Counted from the stretch's first letter, positions 8,232-16,552 are shown. The stretch is 41,453 nucleotides of DNA from Ruminiclostridium sp. (GCA_017624025.1 JAGANY010000032.1:1-41453), one strand, 5' to 3'. Made by a program: numbers and translations. Notes: generated by a model not told the origin, from the sequence alone.

Positions 8232-9259
8232 ATCACGTTCACCGCCTTTTCCGAAAGCCAGAGAGAAAGGCTCAGACCGCTGTTCTTAAATAATAAGCAC
8301 CAGAATATTCCGAGACTTATAACGAAGACGGAGCCGAAAATAATAAGGGCTTTCTTCTTATTTTCACGGAAGGTAAGGGAGATTATGGATTTAAGAGCGG
8401 CAACTATCTCGGGGCCGAGGGTTATAATTGCGGGATAGAAGCAGGCAGTTGCAGGTATAAGCAGACGGCTGTCGCTTATTGCACCGAGGGCAAATACTGC
8501 TGAAGCTCCCGAAAGGGTTATCGTAGCTTTATTGTAATCTCCTCGTCTTACAAGGATTTTCATAAGAAGCATAGTTATTACGAATAAAGCGATAATTTTT
8601 ACGGGGAGGAAAAGCTCCGCACCCTCTCTTTCGGGAGAGAAGCCTAAAAGGATGCCGAAAACGGGGGAGATATCTACGAAAAGAAGAATTGCTCCGAGAA
8701 CGAGAACGGCAGGTATATAATAAACAGTCGGTTCAGCGAAAAATATAAAATATACGGGAATAAGAATAAGCAATCTAAGGTCAAAGCAGGACGCTAAGAG
8801 AATTACCGAGAGAAAACGTATAAGACGCTTTTCCGAGGCATATCTGAAAGCGAAAGCGGCAATAACCATTCCCATAAAAAGAGTAAAATCCATAAAATAC
8901 ATAAGCCAGAAGCCCGACAGCGTTGCTGCAACGGCAGAAGAGGCGGTATAGAAGCAGTATTTATAGATATAAAGCATTAATCCCGATACGGCAATAAACG
9001 CCCAGATTACTGTTATTATACGATAGTCCCCGAAAATAAGCATAAGGAGCTTCGACGCATATACATAAGCAGGGGAAAGCATCCAGCTGTCAGCAGACAT
9101 ATCCGTATTATAGGTCGTAACCGCAAAGAATGTATCAGAATAGAAGAAAGCGGAGGAGAGAAAGAAGATTACCGAACAGTAGAGAGTACAGAGGCCTTTT
9201 TTCTTTATAAAAATTCCGCCCGCAAGGATAAGGGGAAGGAGAAGAAAAAGTATATCCAT
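8228..9259 (-). CDS. EpsG-like polytopic membrane protein (putative polysaccharide polymerase)
   Basis: 343-aa protein with about nine to ten hydrophobic helices. The arrangement resembles EpsG/Wzy-type polymerases: an early D-x-W/Y loop (NTDMSADSWMLSPAYVYAS), a helix followed by FTLFMGMVIAAFAFRYAS and KRLIRFLSVILLASCFD. In EpsG proteins the corresponding helices read R-Q-x-I-A and A-s-x-F-H; here the Arg and His are missing, so catalytic function is uncertain. It starts 4 nt after the BY-kinase stop codon, a tight operon arrangement consistent with capsule or exopolysaccharide work. It could be a divergent or repurposed member. Confidence 0.6.
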   Translation of the reverse strand: MDILFLLLPLILAGGIFIKKKGLCTLYCSVIFFLSSAFFYSDTFFAVTTYNTDMSADSWMLSPAYVYASKLLMLIFGDYRIITVIWAFIAVSGLMLYIYKYCFYTASSAVAATLSGFWLMYFMDFTLFMGMVIAAFAFRYASEKRLIRFLSVILLASCFDLRLLILIPVYFIFFAEPTVYYIPAVLVLGAILLFVDISPVFGILLGFSPEREGAELFLPVKIIALFVITMLLMKILVRRGDYNKATITLSGASAVFALGAISDSRLLIPATACFYPAIITLGPEIVAALKSIISLTFRENKKKALIIFGSVFVISLGIFWCLLFKNSGLSLSLWLSEKAVNVI

Positions 9260-9263
9260 AGCC

Positions 9264-9992
9264 TTATTCCTCGTCGTCTTCGTCCTCTTCGGTATTAAGA
9301 ACCGTACGGTAATCGGCGGCTTCGTCCTTAAGACCTGTACAATGGGTCTTTATTGCACCGATAAGGTTCGTTTTACCGAGAGATATTGACATAAGTGCGT
9401 TTTTTACGTCGGTATGGGTTGTTTTGTTCTCACGTATCACAAGGACAAGCCCGGCGGTATAGCCGTTGAATAAAAGGGCGTCGTTTGCGACACAGAGAGG
9501 GGGCGTATCTATTACTATACAGTCATAATACTTATAAAGAAGCCTTATGAGCCGTTCCATATTCGCTCCGCCCAGAATATCGGCAGGGTTATCGGGAACG
9601 GGACCCGACGGCATAACGTGGAAATCACGGAAGACCTCGGGACAGATAGCACTATAGATGTCGCTTGTGCCTGTAAGAGCAGTACTAAGTCCGAAATGGT
9701 TCTTTAATCTGAAGAGATTATGAACCGAGGGACGCCGTAAATCAGCGTCAATAAGAAGTACTCGTTTTCCGAGCATACTCATTGTAATTGCGAGATTAGA
9801 GGAGGTTGTTGTTTTACCCTCGTTTTTTCTCTGGCTCGTTACGGCAATACAGGGAAATCCCTTTTCCGTCATAACGGAAAGAATATTTGTACGGATTTTT
9901 TTATATGCGTCGGAAATAATAAGGGGGGTATTTTCGTTAAGGATAAACTGCCGTGTAACAATATCGGCTTCAGTACCGTAATAATATGACAA
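9264..9992 (-). CDS. CpsD/CapB-like BY-kinase family ATPase (TTG start)
   Basis: 242-aa P-loop protein of the bacterial tyrosine-kinase family. Walker A is SQRKNEGKTTTSSN, Walker A' VLLIDADLRRP and Walker B CIVIDTPP. DAYKKIRTNI near residue 30 is the oligomerisation motif typical of CpsD (E/D-x-x-R-x-x-R-T-N). The start TTG at 9992 is chosen because AGAAAGGAG lies 8 nt upstream; the in-frame ATG at 10034 has no ribosome binding site. The C-terminus has one tyrosine (AADYRTVL) followed by an acidic tail (NTEEDEDDEE) instead of the usual tyrosine cluster. No Wzz/CpsC-type membrane modulator gene is adjacent. It leads an operon with two membrane proteins and, perhaps, the collagen-like protein. 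Confidence 0.88.
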   Translation of the reverse strand: MSYYYGTEADIVTRQFILNENTPLIISDAYKKIRTNILSVMTEKGFPCIAVTSQRKNEGKTTTSSNLAITMSMLGKRVLLIDADLRRPSVHNLFRLKNHFGLSTALTGTSDIYSAICPEVFRDFHVMPSGPVPDNPADILGGANMERLIRLLYKYYDCIVIDTPPLCVANDALLFNGYTAGLVLVIRENKTTHTDVKNALMSISLGKTNLIGAIKTHCTGLKDEAADYRTVLNTEEDEDDEE

Positions 9993-10060
9993 GGCGGTTA
10001 CTCCTTTCTTATATTTTTTCTGACTTATGCACATAATACATCCATCATATATTCTATATT

Positions 10061-10089
10061 ATTATATCTTATTTAAAGCCATTTGTCAA
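10061..10089 (-). promoter_or_regulatory. Consensus sigma-A promoter of the BY-kinase operon
   Basis: On the minus strand TTGACA, 17-nt spacer, TATAAT: a perfect match. It gives a leader of about 60 nt. Confidence 0.9.
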
Positions 10090-10256
10090 TATTTTTCAGC
10101 AATAAATGTTCATATTTTTGTTAACAATGAATAGAAAGAAAAACAAAGAAGCGGCTGAACTTAATTTCAATCATTTTTTGAGTGCATATTTATTTACAAA
10201 ATGTAGAATTTCATAAAATTATGTCGGAATGTAAAACACAGATAACAGGAGAAAAA

Positions 10257-10610
10257 ATGAAAAGAAACGTAAAATCACTGTTTATAGGCGGAATAAGCGG
10301 AATACTGAACGGGCTTTTCGGCTCGGGCGGAGGAATTGCGGCGGTACCGCTTCTCGAAAGCACAGGCATTGAACCAAAGAAAAGTCACGCTACCTCTGTT
10401 GCACTTATATTCTGCCTTAGTATAGCGGCAACCATAGGCTACTATATCGGCGGAAACCTTAATTTCAGAGCCGCTCTTTCCTATATTCCATCGGGGCTTT
10501 TAGGAGCGGCAGTCGGTGCGACCCTGCTCAAAAAGGCAGACAACGGGATTTTAAGACGGATATTCGGGGGAGTTATGATAATTTCGGGGATAAGGATGAT
10601 TTTACGATGA
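10257..10610 (+). CDS. TauE/SafE family half-exporter, N-terminal half
   Basis: 117-aa membrane protein matching the first repeat of TauE/SafE anion (sulfite/organosulfonate) transporters. It has the glycine-rich loop GILNGLFGSGGGIAAVP, the ATSVA segment that follows it, and helices around GYYIGGNLNF and IPSGLLGAAVGATLL. Full members are about 250 aa with two such repeats in one chain; here the chain ends after the first. Start 10257 has AGGAG upstream; a longer frame from 10182 has no such site. It overlaps the next gene by ATGA, so the halves are translationally coupled and probably assemble together. Substrate not deducible. Confidence 0.85.
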   Translation: MKRNVKSLFIGGISGILNGLFGSGGGIAAVPLLESTGIEPKKSHATSVALIFCLSIAATIGYYIGGNLNFRAALSYIPSGLLGAAVGATLLKKADNGILRRIFGGVMIISGIRMILR

Positions 10611-10978
10611 ATATACTTATCGGTTTTCTTACAGGCATTGCGGCGTCTATGGGGCTAGGCGGCGGTTTTATCCTTATTATCGCCCTAACGCTTTTTAAGT
10701 CTATGCCCCAGGCCGAAGCACAGGGCGTTAATCTTCTCTTTTTTCTCCCCATAGCCGTTTTTTCCGTTATTATTCACGCAAAAAACAAGCTTATAGAATG
10801 GAAGATACTGCCCTTTGCAATTATATCGGGAATTATCGGAGCGGCAATAGGAAGCGGGCTTTCCTTTGTTTTGACCGATGATATTTTAGGGAAGCTTTTC
10901 GGCGGTCTTATAATCATAGTCGGCTTAAAGGAGATTTTTACGGGAAACAGGGAAAAACAGCGGTTTAAAGTTATGTAA
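10607..10978 (+). CDS. TauE/SafE family half-exporter, C-terminal half
   Basis: 123-aa membrane protein homologous both to the previous gene and to the second repeat of TauE/SafE. GFLTGIAASMGLGGGF aligns with the glycine-rich loop, QGVNLLFFLPIA with the following segment, and GIIGAAIGSGLS then LFGGLIIIVGLKEI with the last helices. It starts at the ATGA overlap with the upstream half. The two chains together reproduce the normal two-repeat architecture, so this is a split transporter rather than a truncation. Promoter for the pair not clearly seen; a weak TTTACA lies at about 10194. Confidence 0.85.
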   Translation: MNILIGFLTGIAASMGLGGGFILIIALTLFKSMPQAEAQGVNLLFFLPIAVFSVIIHAKNKLIEWKILPFAIISGIIGAAIGSGLSFVLTDDILGKLFGGLIIIVGLKEIFTGNREKQRFKVM

Positions 10979-11107
10979 ACGAATACCCGCCTTTAAAATA
11001 AGGTTTTTGACGATAGATAGAGCGAAAAATAACCTATAAATCATATTAATACAGTAATATGTAATTGTTAATATTTACCAAATTATTTAAAAATATGCTT
11101 TTGCCTA

Positions 11108-11136
11108 TTGCATTTTTTCAACAATAATGTTATAAT
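11108..11136 (+). promoter_or_regulatory. Sigma-A promoter of the vWA-like gene
   Basis: TTGCAT, 17-nt spacer, TATAAT. The 124-nt leader that follows has a small hairpin AAAGGAAT / ATTCCTTT at about 11143-11162 and no recognised riboswitch. The rest of the 282-nt gap after the TauE genes holds nothing else that I can identify. Confidence 0.75.
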
Positions 11137-11260
11137 ACTTGTAAAGGAATAAGAATTCCTTTAATTAATATTTATGATTGTCTAAAAATTAACAAAATGT
11201 ACTGCTTTGCGTTATGCGAGGGTACAGGAATGTTAAAATAAAGGAAAGGTGGTAACCGTT

Positions 11261-11851
11261 ATGAAAGAAAAATTTTGTGAATTATTGTTTGCTTTTGACT
11301 GCGGAGGTGTTGCGGAAGAGCATAAGGAACAGGCTTTAAACGCTTTTAAGTCTTTCGTTGCTTCACAGAAGAAAGTTGACGGAGAGGCAAACGTAACAGG
11401 AATTTCTTTCCACAATGATATTTCTGTTATCTTCGACAATAAGCCCATTAAAAAGATTACCGCTAAGGATTATAAATTCTTTGAAAGTAACGGACGCGGC
11501 GAATGCCGTTTCTATGACGCTCTCGCTAAGCTTATGGATGATACAGGAAAGCGTTTAAGCGAAACTCCCGAGGAGGAAAGACCCTCTAAGGTTATCGTAT
11601 GTATTACCGTTTTCGGCAGAGATAACGCCAGCAAGAAATATACACATGACAGAATAAAAGAAATGATCGCTCTCCAGAGAGATGTTTACAAGTGGAAGTT
11701 TATCCTCGCTACCGACTACACAATCAATATGGAAAAGCTCGGTATCGACCCCGACGATACTATCGTTATCAAGAGAGACGACGTCGATATGTTCAAGCCT
11801 ACATATAAGGAAATCAACGAAATGATTACCGCTGAGAGAGCAAAGCTTTAG
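11261..11851 (+). CDS. vWA-like cytosolic protein, degenerate metal site
   Basis: 196-aa protein whose layout resembles a von Willebrand A domain: LLFAFDCGG at strand 1, GECRFYDALAKLMDDTG in the place of the MIDAS threonine loop and helix, then KVIVCITVFGRDNASKKYT as the following strand and loop. The DxSxS motif is absent (FDCGG), so metal binding is doubtful. It has no signal peptide or membrane helix. Start 11261 follows GGAAAGGTGG. It is monocistronic, with its own promoter and terminator. vWA proteins of this size sometimes occur in stress or phage-defence contexts, but nothing nearby supports that here. Confidence 0.65.
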   Translation: MKEKFCELLFAFDCGGVAEEHKEQALNAFKSFVASQKKVDGEANVTGISFHNDISVIFDNKPIKKITAKDYKFFESNGRGECRFYDALAKLMDDTGKRLSETPEEERPSKVIVCITVFGRDNASKKYTHDRIKEMIALQRDVYKWKFILATDYTINMEKLGIDPDDTIVIKRDDVDMFKPTYKEINEMITAERAKL

Positions 11852-11860
11852 TAAAACGAA

Positions 11861-11889
11861 AACAGCACCCGTGAGGATGCTGTTTTTTT
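11861..11889 (+). terminator. Rho-independent terminator of the vWA-like gene
   Basis: AACAGCA / TGCTGTT stem with a 10-nt loop followed by TTTTTT, about 10 nt after the stop codon. Confidence 0.85.
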
Positions 11890-11902
11890 GATGAAGAGAT
11901 TG

Positions 11903-11931
11903 TTGACATTTATAGGTAGTTGTTATATAAT
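11903..11931 (+). promoter_or_regulatory. Consensus sigma-A promoter of the LRR lipoprotein gene
   Basis: TTGACA, 17-nt spacer, TATAAT; start codon 33 nt downstream. Confidence 0.88.
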
Positions 11932-11964
11932 CATATTAATAAAAATCGAAAGCAGGGATAGACA

Positions 11965-14163
11965 GTGAAAAATAAATTAATCAAATCTTTAATTGCTCTT
12001 TTCTTGGCTCTTAGCATTACTGCCTGCAGTGTTGCTCCGAGTGAAGATGAAGACCACGACAGCATTGTTGAAGACGAAGATGAAGACCGTGATGAAAAAG
12101 ATGAAGAAGACGATGACAGTGATGAAAAGGAAGAAGCAGAAGAAGAAGAAGAAAATAAAGTCGAACCTATTTCTCCTGATGAAGCTAAAAGCATGCTTTT
12201 AGCTTACTGGAACGAAGGTGTTGAGCCAGATATGGAAAAGCTCAGAACAGCAGATTTTCTTTTGCTTGAGGATTGTGATATTACAGATATATCAATTCTT
12301 TCCGAACTTACTAATCTCGAACATCTTGAACTGCAAAAAAATAGCATTTCTGATATTGCTCCGCTAAAAAATCTTAAAAAGCTTAGATTTTTAGCTTTAG
12401 GAGAGAACAAAATAAGTGATATATCTCCTCTTGAAGAGCTTACAAATCTTACGGAGTTACGGCTTTGGAATAATTCAATTACAGATATATCGCCGTTAAA
12501 AGACCTTACAGACTTAAAATTTTTATATCTTGATGTAAACGAAATTGAAGACATTTCACCTTTAAAAAATCTAAAAAAACTTAATGCTTTATCGGTTAGC
12601 GAAAACAGCATTTCAGATATTTCCGTTCTGTCTGAATTAACAGAACTTACCGAGTTATGTTTAAGCAAGAATTTTCTCGTTCAGGATATATCTCCGTTAA
12701 AAAACCTTACTAAGCTTACTGATTTACAGCTTGAAGAGAATGGTGTAACTGATATAACGCCTATTGGAAATCTTGTTAATCTTGAATGTTTAAATATAGC
12801 TAATAATTACAACTGGGCTCCATCAAAAATCGAGGAAAATGTTGTAAAACAGATATCGTTTACGGATATTTCCCCACTTAGCAATCTTACTAATTTAACC
12901 GAATTAAATTTAGAAAACAATCAAGTCACTGATATTACGCCTCTTAAAAATCTTGAAAAGCTTTCTGCTCTTGACTTGTCCTTTAATTTAGGATATGATG
13001 AAAACGAACAGGAAGTATATTTAGATATTTCTCCTATTTCGGAATTTGAAAGCCTTACTTCTCTTGATTTATCCGATTGTTATTTAACAGATGTATCACC
13101 GCTAAGTACTCTTACAAATCTTGAAACGCTCAATTTAACTTCAAACCAAAGTGTTACCGACCTTTCTCCTTTAAGCGGACTTTATAATCTCAGAAATCTT
13201 AATTTAAGCAGAAACAATATTTCTGATATTTCGCCTTTAGGAAGTCTTTGGCTTGAAACTCTTGATTTAGAAAGCTGTGGAAAAATAACTGATATTTCTG
13301 TTCTCGAGAACATTAGTTGCCTTAAGGAGTTAAAAATAAACTTTAGGGAAGTTCAAGATATTTCTGCGTTACAGTATCTTACAGACCTTAGAAAGTTGGA
13401 TATTACTTATGTTTCTAAGAAAAATGAGGATGTAGAACTGAATTATTCTGCTATAGAAAATCTTACCAATATTGAGCATTTGAAGTTGTCGGGCAACGAA
13501 TTTAATGATATTTCATTTATTGAAAATTTATCTAATCTTACAGTTCTAGTTGTACATTGTAATAATGTTCAATCAATTCCTTTGCTGAAAAATTTAACAA
13601 CACTTAGTGAGTTGGATTTAAGTTGCAACTCATTAAAGGATCTTTCTTGCATATCTGACCTTGAAAATCTTTCGCTTTTAACTATACGCGGTGAAAATAT
13701 CCAATCAATTCCGTCCTTGAAAAAAATGACAAAGCTTAAGGAAATACGAATTTCAGGTTGTGATAATCTAGTTGATATTTCTAGCATTTCGGAAGCAGTA
13801 AATCTTGAAAAACTCACTATGTATGAAAACGAAAATCTTTCTGATATTTCTTTATTGTCGGAACTTAGCGGATTAAGATATTTACATATTGACAGAAACA
13901 ATATTTCGGATATCTCTGCTTTGTCGGGAATTTCAACTCTTGAAGAATTAGATTTATCACAGAATAGTATTACTGATGTTACGCCTTTATTGAATATTGT
14001 TAATCTTAAAAGTCTTAATTTATCAGATAACAAAATTTCCGATGTATCATCGTTATCGAGACTTAATAATCTTGAATACCTTAACCTTACAAATAATGAT
14101 ATTAAGACATCTTATGTTGAATCTTTGCGTTCCTCACTTCCGAATTGTACAATCGTAGATTAA
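11965..14163 (+). CDS. Internalin-like leucine-rich-repeat lipoprotein (GTG start)
   Basis: 732-aa surface protein. A type II signal peptide (KSLIALFLALSITAC, cysteine near residue 21) is followed by a highly acidic linker of about 40 residues, mostly D and E. From about residue 65 to the end there are roughly 29 leucine-rich repeats of the 22-residue internalin type (L.NL..L.L..N.I.DISPL). There is no C-terminal anchor or other domain, so attachment would be through the lipid. The start is GTG at 11965 with a weak AGGGAT. The gene is visibly AT-richer than its neighbours, with many TTA/CTT/ATT codons, which may reflect repeat expansion or recent transfer. Likely role: adhesion or protein binding. 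Confidence 0.88.
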   Translation: MKNKLIKSLIALFLALSITACSVAPSEDEDHDSIVEDEDEDRDEKDEEDDDSDEKEEAEEEEENKVEPISPDEAKSMLLAYWNEGVEPDMEKLRTADFLLLEDCDITDISILSELTNLEHLELQKNSISDIAPLKNLKKLRFLALGENKISDISPLEELTNLTELRLWNNSITDISPLKDLTDLKFLYLDVNEIEDISPLKNLKKLNALSVSENSISDISVLSELTELTELCLSKNFLVQDISPLKNLTKLTDLQLEENGVTDITPIGNLVNLECLNIANNYNWAPSKIEENVVKQISFTDISPLSNLTNLTELNLENNQVTDITPLKNLEKLSALDLSFNLGYDENEQEVYLDISPISEFESLTSLDLSDCYLTDVSPLSTLTNLETLNLTSNQSVTDLSPLSGLYNLRNLNLSRNNISDISPLGSLWLETLDLESCGKITDISVLENISCLKELKINFREVQDISALQYLTDLRKLDITYVSKKNEDVELNYSAIENLTNIEHLKLSGNEFNDISFIENLSNLTVLVVHCNNVQSIPLLKNLTTLSELDLSCNSLKDLSCISDLENLSLLTIRGENIQSIPSLKKMTKLKEIRISGCDNLVDISSISEAVNLEKLTMYENENLSDISLLSELSGLRYLHIDRNNISDISALSGISTLEELDLSQNSITDVTPLLNIVNLKSLNLSDNKISDVSSLSRLNNLEYLNLTNNDIKTSYVESLRSSLPNCTIVD

Positions 14164-14187
14164 AAATGATACTCAAGGTATTGTTAC

Positions 14188-14399
14188 ACTAAAAGTATTA
14201 TGAGTATTAACGAGGGAAACCCTTTTGTAAAAGGGCTTTCCCTCGAGCTCCCTTCCGAAAACTTTCAGTTTAAATTCAAGACCCATAGGGTAATTACCCT
14301 ATGGGTCTTAAATTTATATTAAAAGTCTTTGGAAGAGGGTTCGGGAGAAAGCCTTTCTACAGAAAGGTTTCTCCCGTTAGTACCCGTAATACTTCTTAA
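14188..14399. repeat. Large palindromic intergenic repeat, copy 3; probable bidirectional terminator
   Basis: Lies between the convergent LRR and comFB-like genes. Left arm has the GAGGGAAACCC..GGGCTTTCCCTC hairpin, centre GACCCATAGGG / CCCTATGGGTC, right arm the GGGAGAAAGCC..GGTTTCTCCC hairpin. The right outer arm includes the stop codon of the comFB-like gene. The left side has about 25 extra nt between the LRR stop and the arm. Confidence 0.85.
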
Positions 14400-14830
14400 T
14401 CCTTATGCACTGTGCCGTTGTTTAATGATTTTATGTTTATGACGGCTTTTGTTAGTATTCTTGAGATTTCTGCCTTATGCTGTGCAATAAGCAGATTTAC
14501 ACGGTATGCGTCATTTTTGTGCCTTACCTCGACGGTAACGGCAGGGGCTTTTTTAAGGACCTCGGCAGTTACGGCGGCTATACACTTGGGGCAGGTACAG
14601 CAGTTAAAACGCTCCATAACCTGTCCTATCTGCTCGTTAATAAGAAGAAAGGTAACATTTACTATCTGGTACCCGGGGGTAGTCTTTATAAAGACTTCGG
14701 GGATATCGTCCTCCTCGGGAACGCGTATAAGAGGGTTTGAGGGGGCATTAAACTCATCGCTGTAAAAGCTTTTCTCTTTCTTCTCGCTGTTTACAAGGCT
14801 CAGTATCTTGTTAGTCTTTGTCGTTCTCAT
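14396..14830 (-). CDS. ComFB-like protein (putative c-di-GMP-binding family)
   Basis: 144-aa protein. The central part resembles the late-competence ComFB family: a helix INEQIGQVMERFNC, the cysteine motif CCTCPKCIAAVTAEVLKK, then a strand-like VTVEV and a helix HKAEISRILTKAVINI. ComFB proteins of Bacillus and cyanobacteria (CdgR) are reported c-di-GMP receptors. I recognise the family from this pattern, not from a search. The N-terminal ~50 residues (KTNKILSLVNSEKKEKSF) are an extra basic segment. The start overlaps the parA stop (ATGA), so it is coupled to the ATPase. Position downstream of PilZ and GGDEF genes supports a c-di-GMP role. Confidence 0.65.
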   Translation of the reverse strand: MRTTKTNKILSLVNSEKKEKSFYSDEFNAPSNPLIRVPEEDDIPEVFIKTTPGYQIVNVTFLLINEQIGQVMERFNCCTCPKCIAAVTAEVLKKAPAVTVEVRHKNDAYRVNLLIAQHKAEISRILTKAVINIKSLNNGTVHKD

Positions 14831-15654
14831 TCTTCATCGGGTCTCCGGTATTTTCTCGGTCTTCCTCTGCCTAATTTCTTTTCTGTACGCTTAGGCTTCT
14901 CTATACCAAGAACCTCATAGGTAAGATCCATATATTCCTTTGCAGCCTTAGAGCGGGGAGCGTACTCGTGAATCGTCTTAGCGTGGGCAGGGGCTTCGGC
15001 GATTATAACGCTTCCCGAAATCTTCTGCTGGAAAACGTCTGTGTCGAGCTGTTCGGCAATTATGTTGGCAAGCTCCTCGACTTCCTTCGTAAGAATAAGT
15101 CGGGGGTTGTACTTGTTTAAGAGAATGCCCCTTATTTCGAGGGTCTTATTGTAGTATTTCTTTACCGCAAAGATAGTTTCCTTAAGCTGTGCGATACCCT
15201 GGAGGGAGAGAATTTCCGCTACCATAGGTATAATAAGGAAATTAGAGGCGGTATATGCGTTTATTGTAAGAATCGAAAGGGCGGGGGGAGTATCTATAAG
15301 AACATAGTCATACTGGTCGGAAATAGTTGCGAGATGTTCTCTTAAGATATATTCACGGCCTACGGAGGTAAGCTCAAGCTCTACGCCCGAAAGGAGAATA
15401 TTTGCCGCAATTACATCACAGCAGCTGCAGTGCTGGACGGTGTCATATATGTCGGCATTGCCCTTAAATACATCGTATATCGTATAGCTGTTGTCGGAAT
15501 CGGCACCGAGGCTGAAGCTGAAGTTACCCTGTGGGTCGAGGTCGATAGCGAGTACTTTTTTTCCGAGAGCAGAAAGACAGCCGCAAAGAGCAGAACAGGT
15601 CGTTGTTTTTCCGACGCCGCCTTTCTGGTTGGTGACAGCAATAATTTTAGCCAT
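14827..15654 (-). CDS. ParA/Soj-like ATPase with AT-hook-like tail
   Basis: 275-aa Walker-type ATPase. The deviant Walker A is QKGGVGKTTT, Walker A' VLAIDLDPQGN and Walker B YVLIDTPPAL, with the full-length fold to about residue 250 (IHEYAPRSKAAKEYMDL). The C-terminus carries KKLGRGRPRKYRRP, an AT-hook-like GRGRPRK motif that could add DNA binding. Start 15654 has AAAGGA upstream. There is no ParB or parS nearby; the coupled partner is the ComFB-like gene instead. That points away from chromosome partition and towards positioning of another cargo, perhaps a motility or pilus component. That last step is inference. Confidence 0.88.
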   Translation of the reverse strand: MAKIIAVTNQKGGVGKTTTCSALCGCLSALGKKVLAIDLDPQGNFSFSLGADSDNSYTIYDVFKGNADIYDTVQHCSCCDVIAANILLSGVELELTSVGREYILREHLATISDQYDYVLIDTPPALSILTINAYTASNFLIIPMVAEILSLQGIAQLKETIFAVKKYYNKTLEIRGILLNKYNPRLILTKEVEELANIIAEQLDTDVFQQKISGSVIIAEAPAHAKTIHEYAPRSKAAKEYMDLTYEVLGIEKPKRTEKKLGRGRPRKYRRPDEE

Positions 15655-15678
15655 AACTAATCCTTTCTTCGTTATATT

Positions 15679-16086
15679 TCACCTATCATAAGTCAGCAGG
15701 AATTTTTCTTCATCAAATTCAATACGGTAGGATGAGGGAGTAATATTATATTTAAGGAAGTTGATAACAGGGCCGTGTGCTCTTATAAGCACAAGGGAGT
15801 TTTCCATATCGAGAAGGTCCATAAGCTCAGTATTAAGATAAAGGTCCGCATTATCAAGCATTATCACAACAGCTTTACGGTTCTTTATCAGTATATTCTT
15901 CACTTCATCGGTACTGCTTTCGTCTATTTTACAGAAGCTTATGCCGTTTTCGAGACAATAATGGGCAATAAGAGAGAAGAGAAAGCTTATACCTGTACCA
16001 GAAGGGGAGAAGAAAACTGTGTTCGTTGGGATATTAATATCAACCTTAAAGCCGTTTATTTCTTTTTTAAAATCGAGACATCTCAT
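15679..16086 (-). CDS. Small protein with a degenerate P-loop, unknown
   Basis: 135-aa protein. The start at 16086 (MRCLDFKKEING) has GAGGA upstream; a longer frame to 16173 would overlap the previous gene with no ribosome binding site. VFFSPSGTGISFLFSLIA looks like a Walker A strand-loop-helix that has lost its lysine. AVVIMLDNADLYLN resembles a Walker B strand with acidic residues, and SLVLIRAH a following strand. This suggests an AAA/RecA-like fold without normal NTP hydrolysis. It sits between the DUF4869-like gene (10 nt) and parA (24 nt) in the same run and has no recognised family. Confidence 0.7.
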   Translation of the reverse strand: MRCLDFKKEINGFKVDINIPTNTVFFSPSGTGISFLFSLIAHYCLENGISFCKIDESSTDEVKNILIKNRKAVVIMLDNADLYLNTELMDLLDMENSLVLIRAHGPVINFLKYNITPSSYRIEFDEEKFLLTYDR

Positions 16087-16096
16087 TTTTTCGTCC

Positions 16097-16552
16097 TCAG
16101 AAAGCCTTGTCCCATAAATACGGGATAAAATCAAGCAAAGTTGTAAAACGGATACCGTTACAGAGTATATCACATTCGTTTATTCCGCATCTCTTAAAGG
16201 GAGATTTCGGGTCGAAAACTATATTCCCTTCGGTAAGAAAGGGGATAAAGGAGGTTACGGGTTCGGGACAGGCACGGGTACAGAATATCTTTTCGGGATG
16301 CTGTTTTATATTAAGAACGGTTTTCGCTCCTGTTGATAATCTGTCCTTATGAAGAGTGCCCATAAGTCTGCTGTTTCGTCCGAGAAACTCGAAGCTGCTT
16401 ACTCTTTCGGCAAGGTCAAGCTCCTTAAGCACCTTCGCCGTAAATTCGTCGTCGGGCAGGCAGGTATTCAAGGAAAAGAATGCGTTATTCTTCAGAATCA
16501 GTTCCGAACCTTCGGGAATATCTTTTTCTGACAGATATATATTGAGACTCAT
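16097..16552 (-). CDS. DUF4869-like protein, unknown function
   Basis: 151-aa protein. N-terminal LNIYLSEKDIPEGSELILKNNAFF, the middle RLSTGAKTVLNI and the C-terminal CDILCNGIRFTTLLDF follow the pattern of DUF4869 proteins (short N-terminal strand, S-G-x-K-T loop, acidic residues before a final helix). It is cytosolic, with no signal or membrane segment, and has several cysteines (FCTRACPEP, RCGINECDILCNG). Start 16552 has AAAGGT. It follows the GGDEF gene by 69 nt. Family function is unknown; the neighbourhood suggests a link to c-di-GMP output. Confidence 0.6.
   Translation of the reverse strand: MSLNIYLSEKDIPEGSELILKNNAFFSLNTCLPDDEFTAKVLKELDLAERVSSFEFLGRNSRLMGTLHKDRLSTGAKTVLNIKQHPEKIFCTRACPEPVTSFIPFLTEGNIVFDPKSPFKRCGINECDILCNGIRFTTLLDFIPYLWDKAF

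Noticed and set aside
11993..12202. Lysine-rich 69-aa frame within the LRR gene start
   Set aside because: It is the shifted reading of the GAA/GAT-rich acidic linker; composition artefact.
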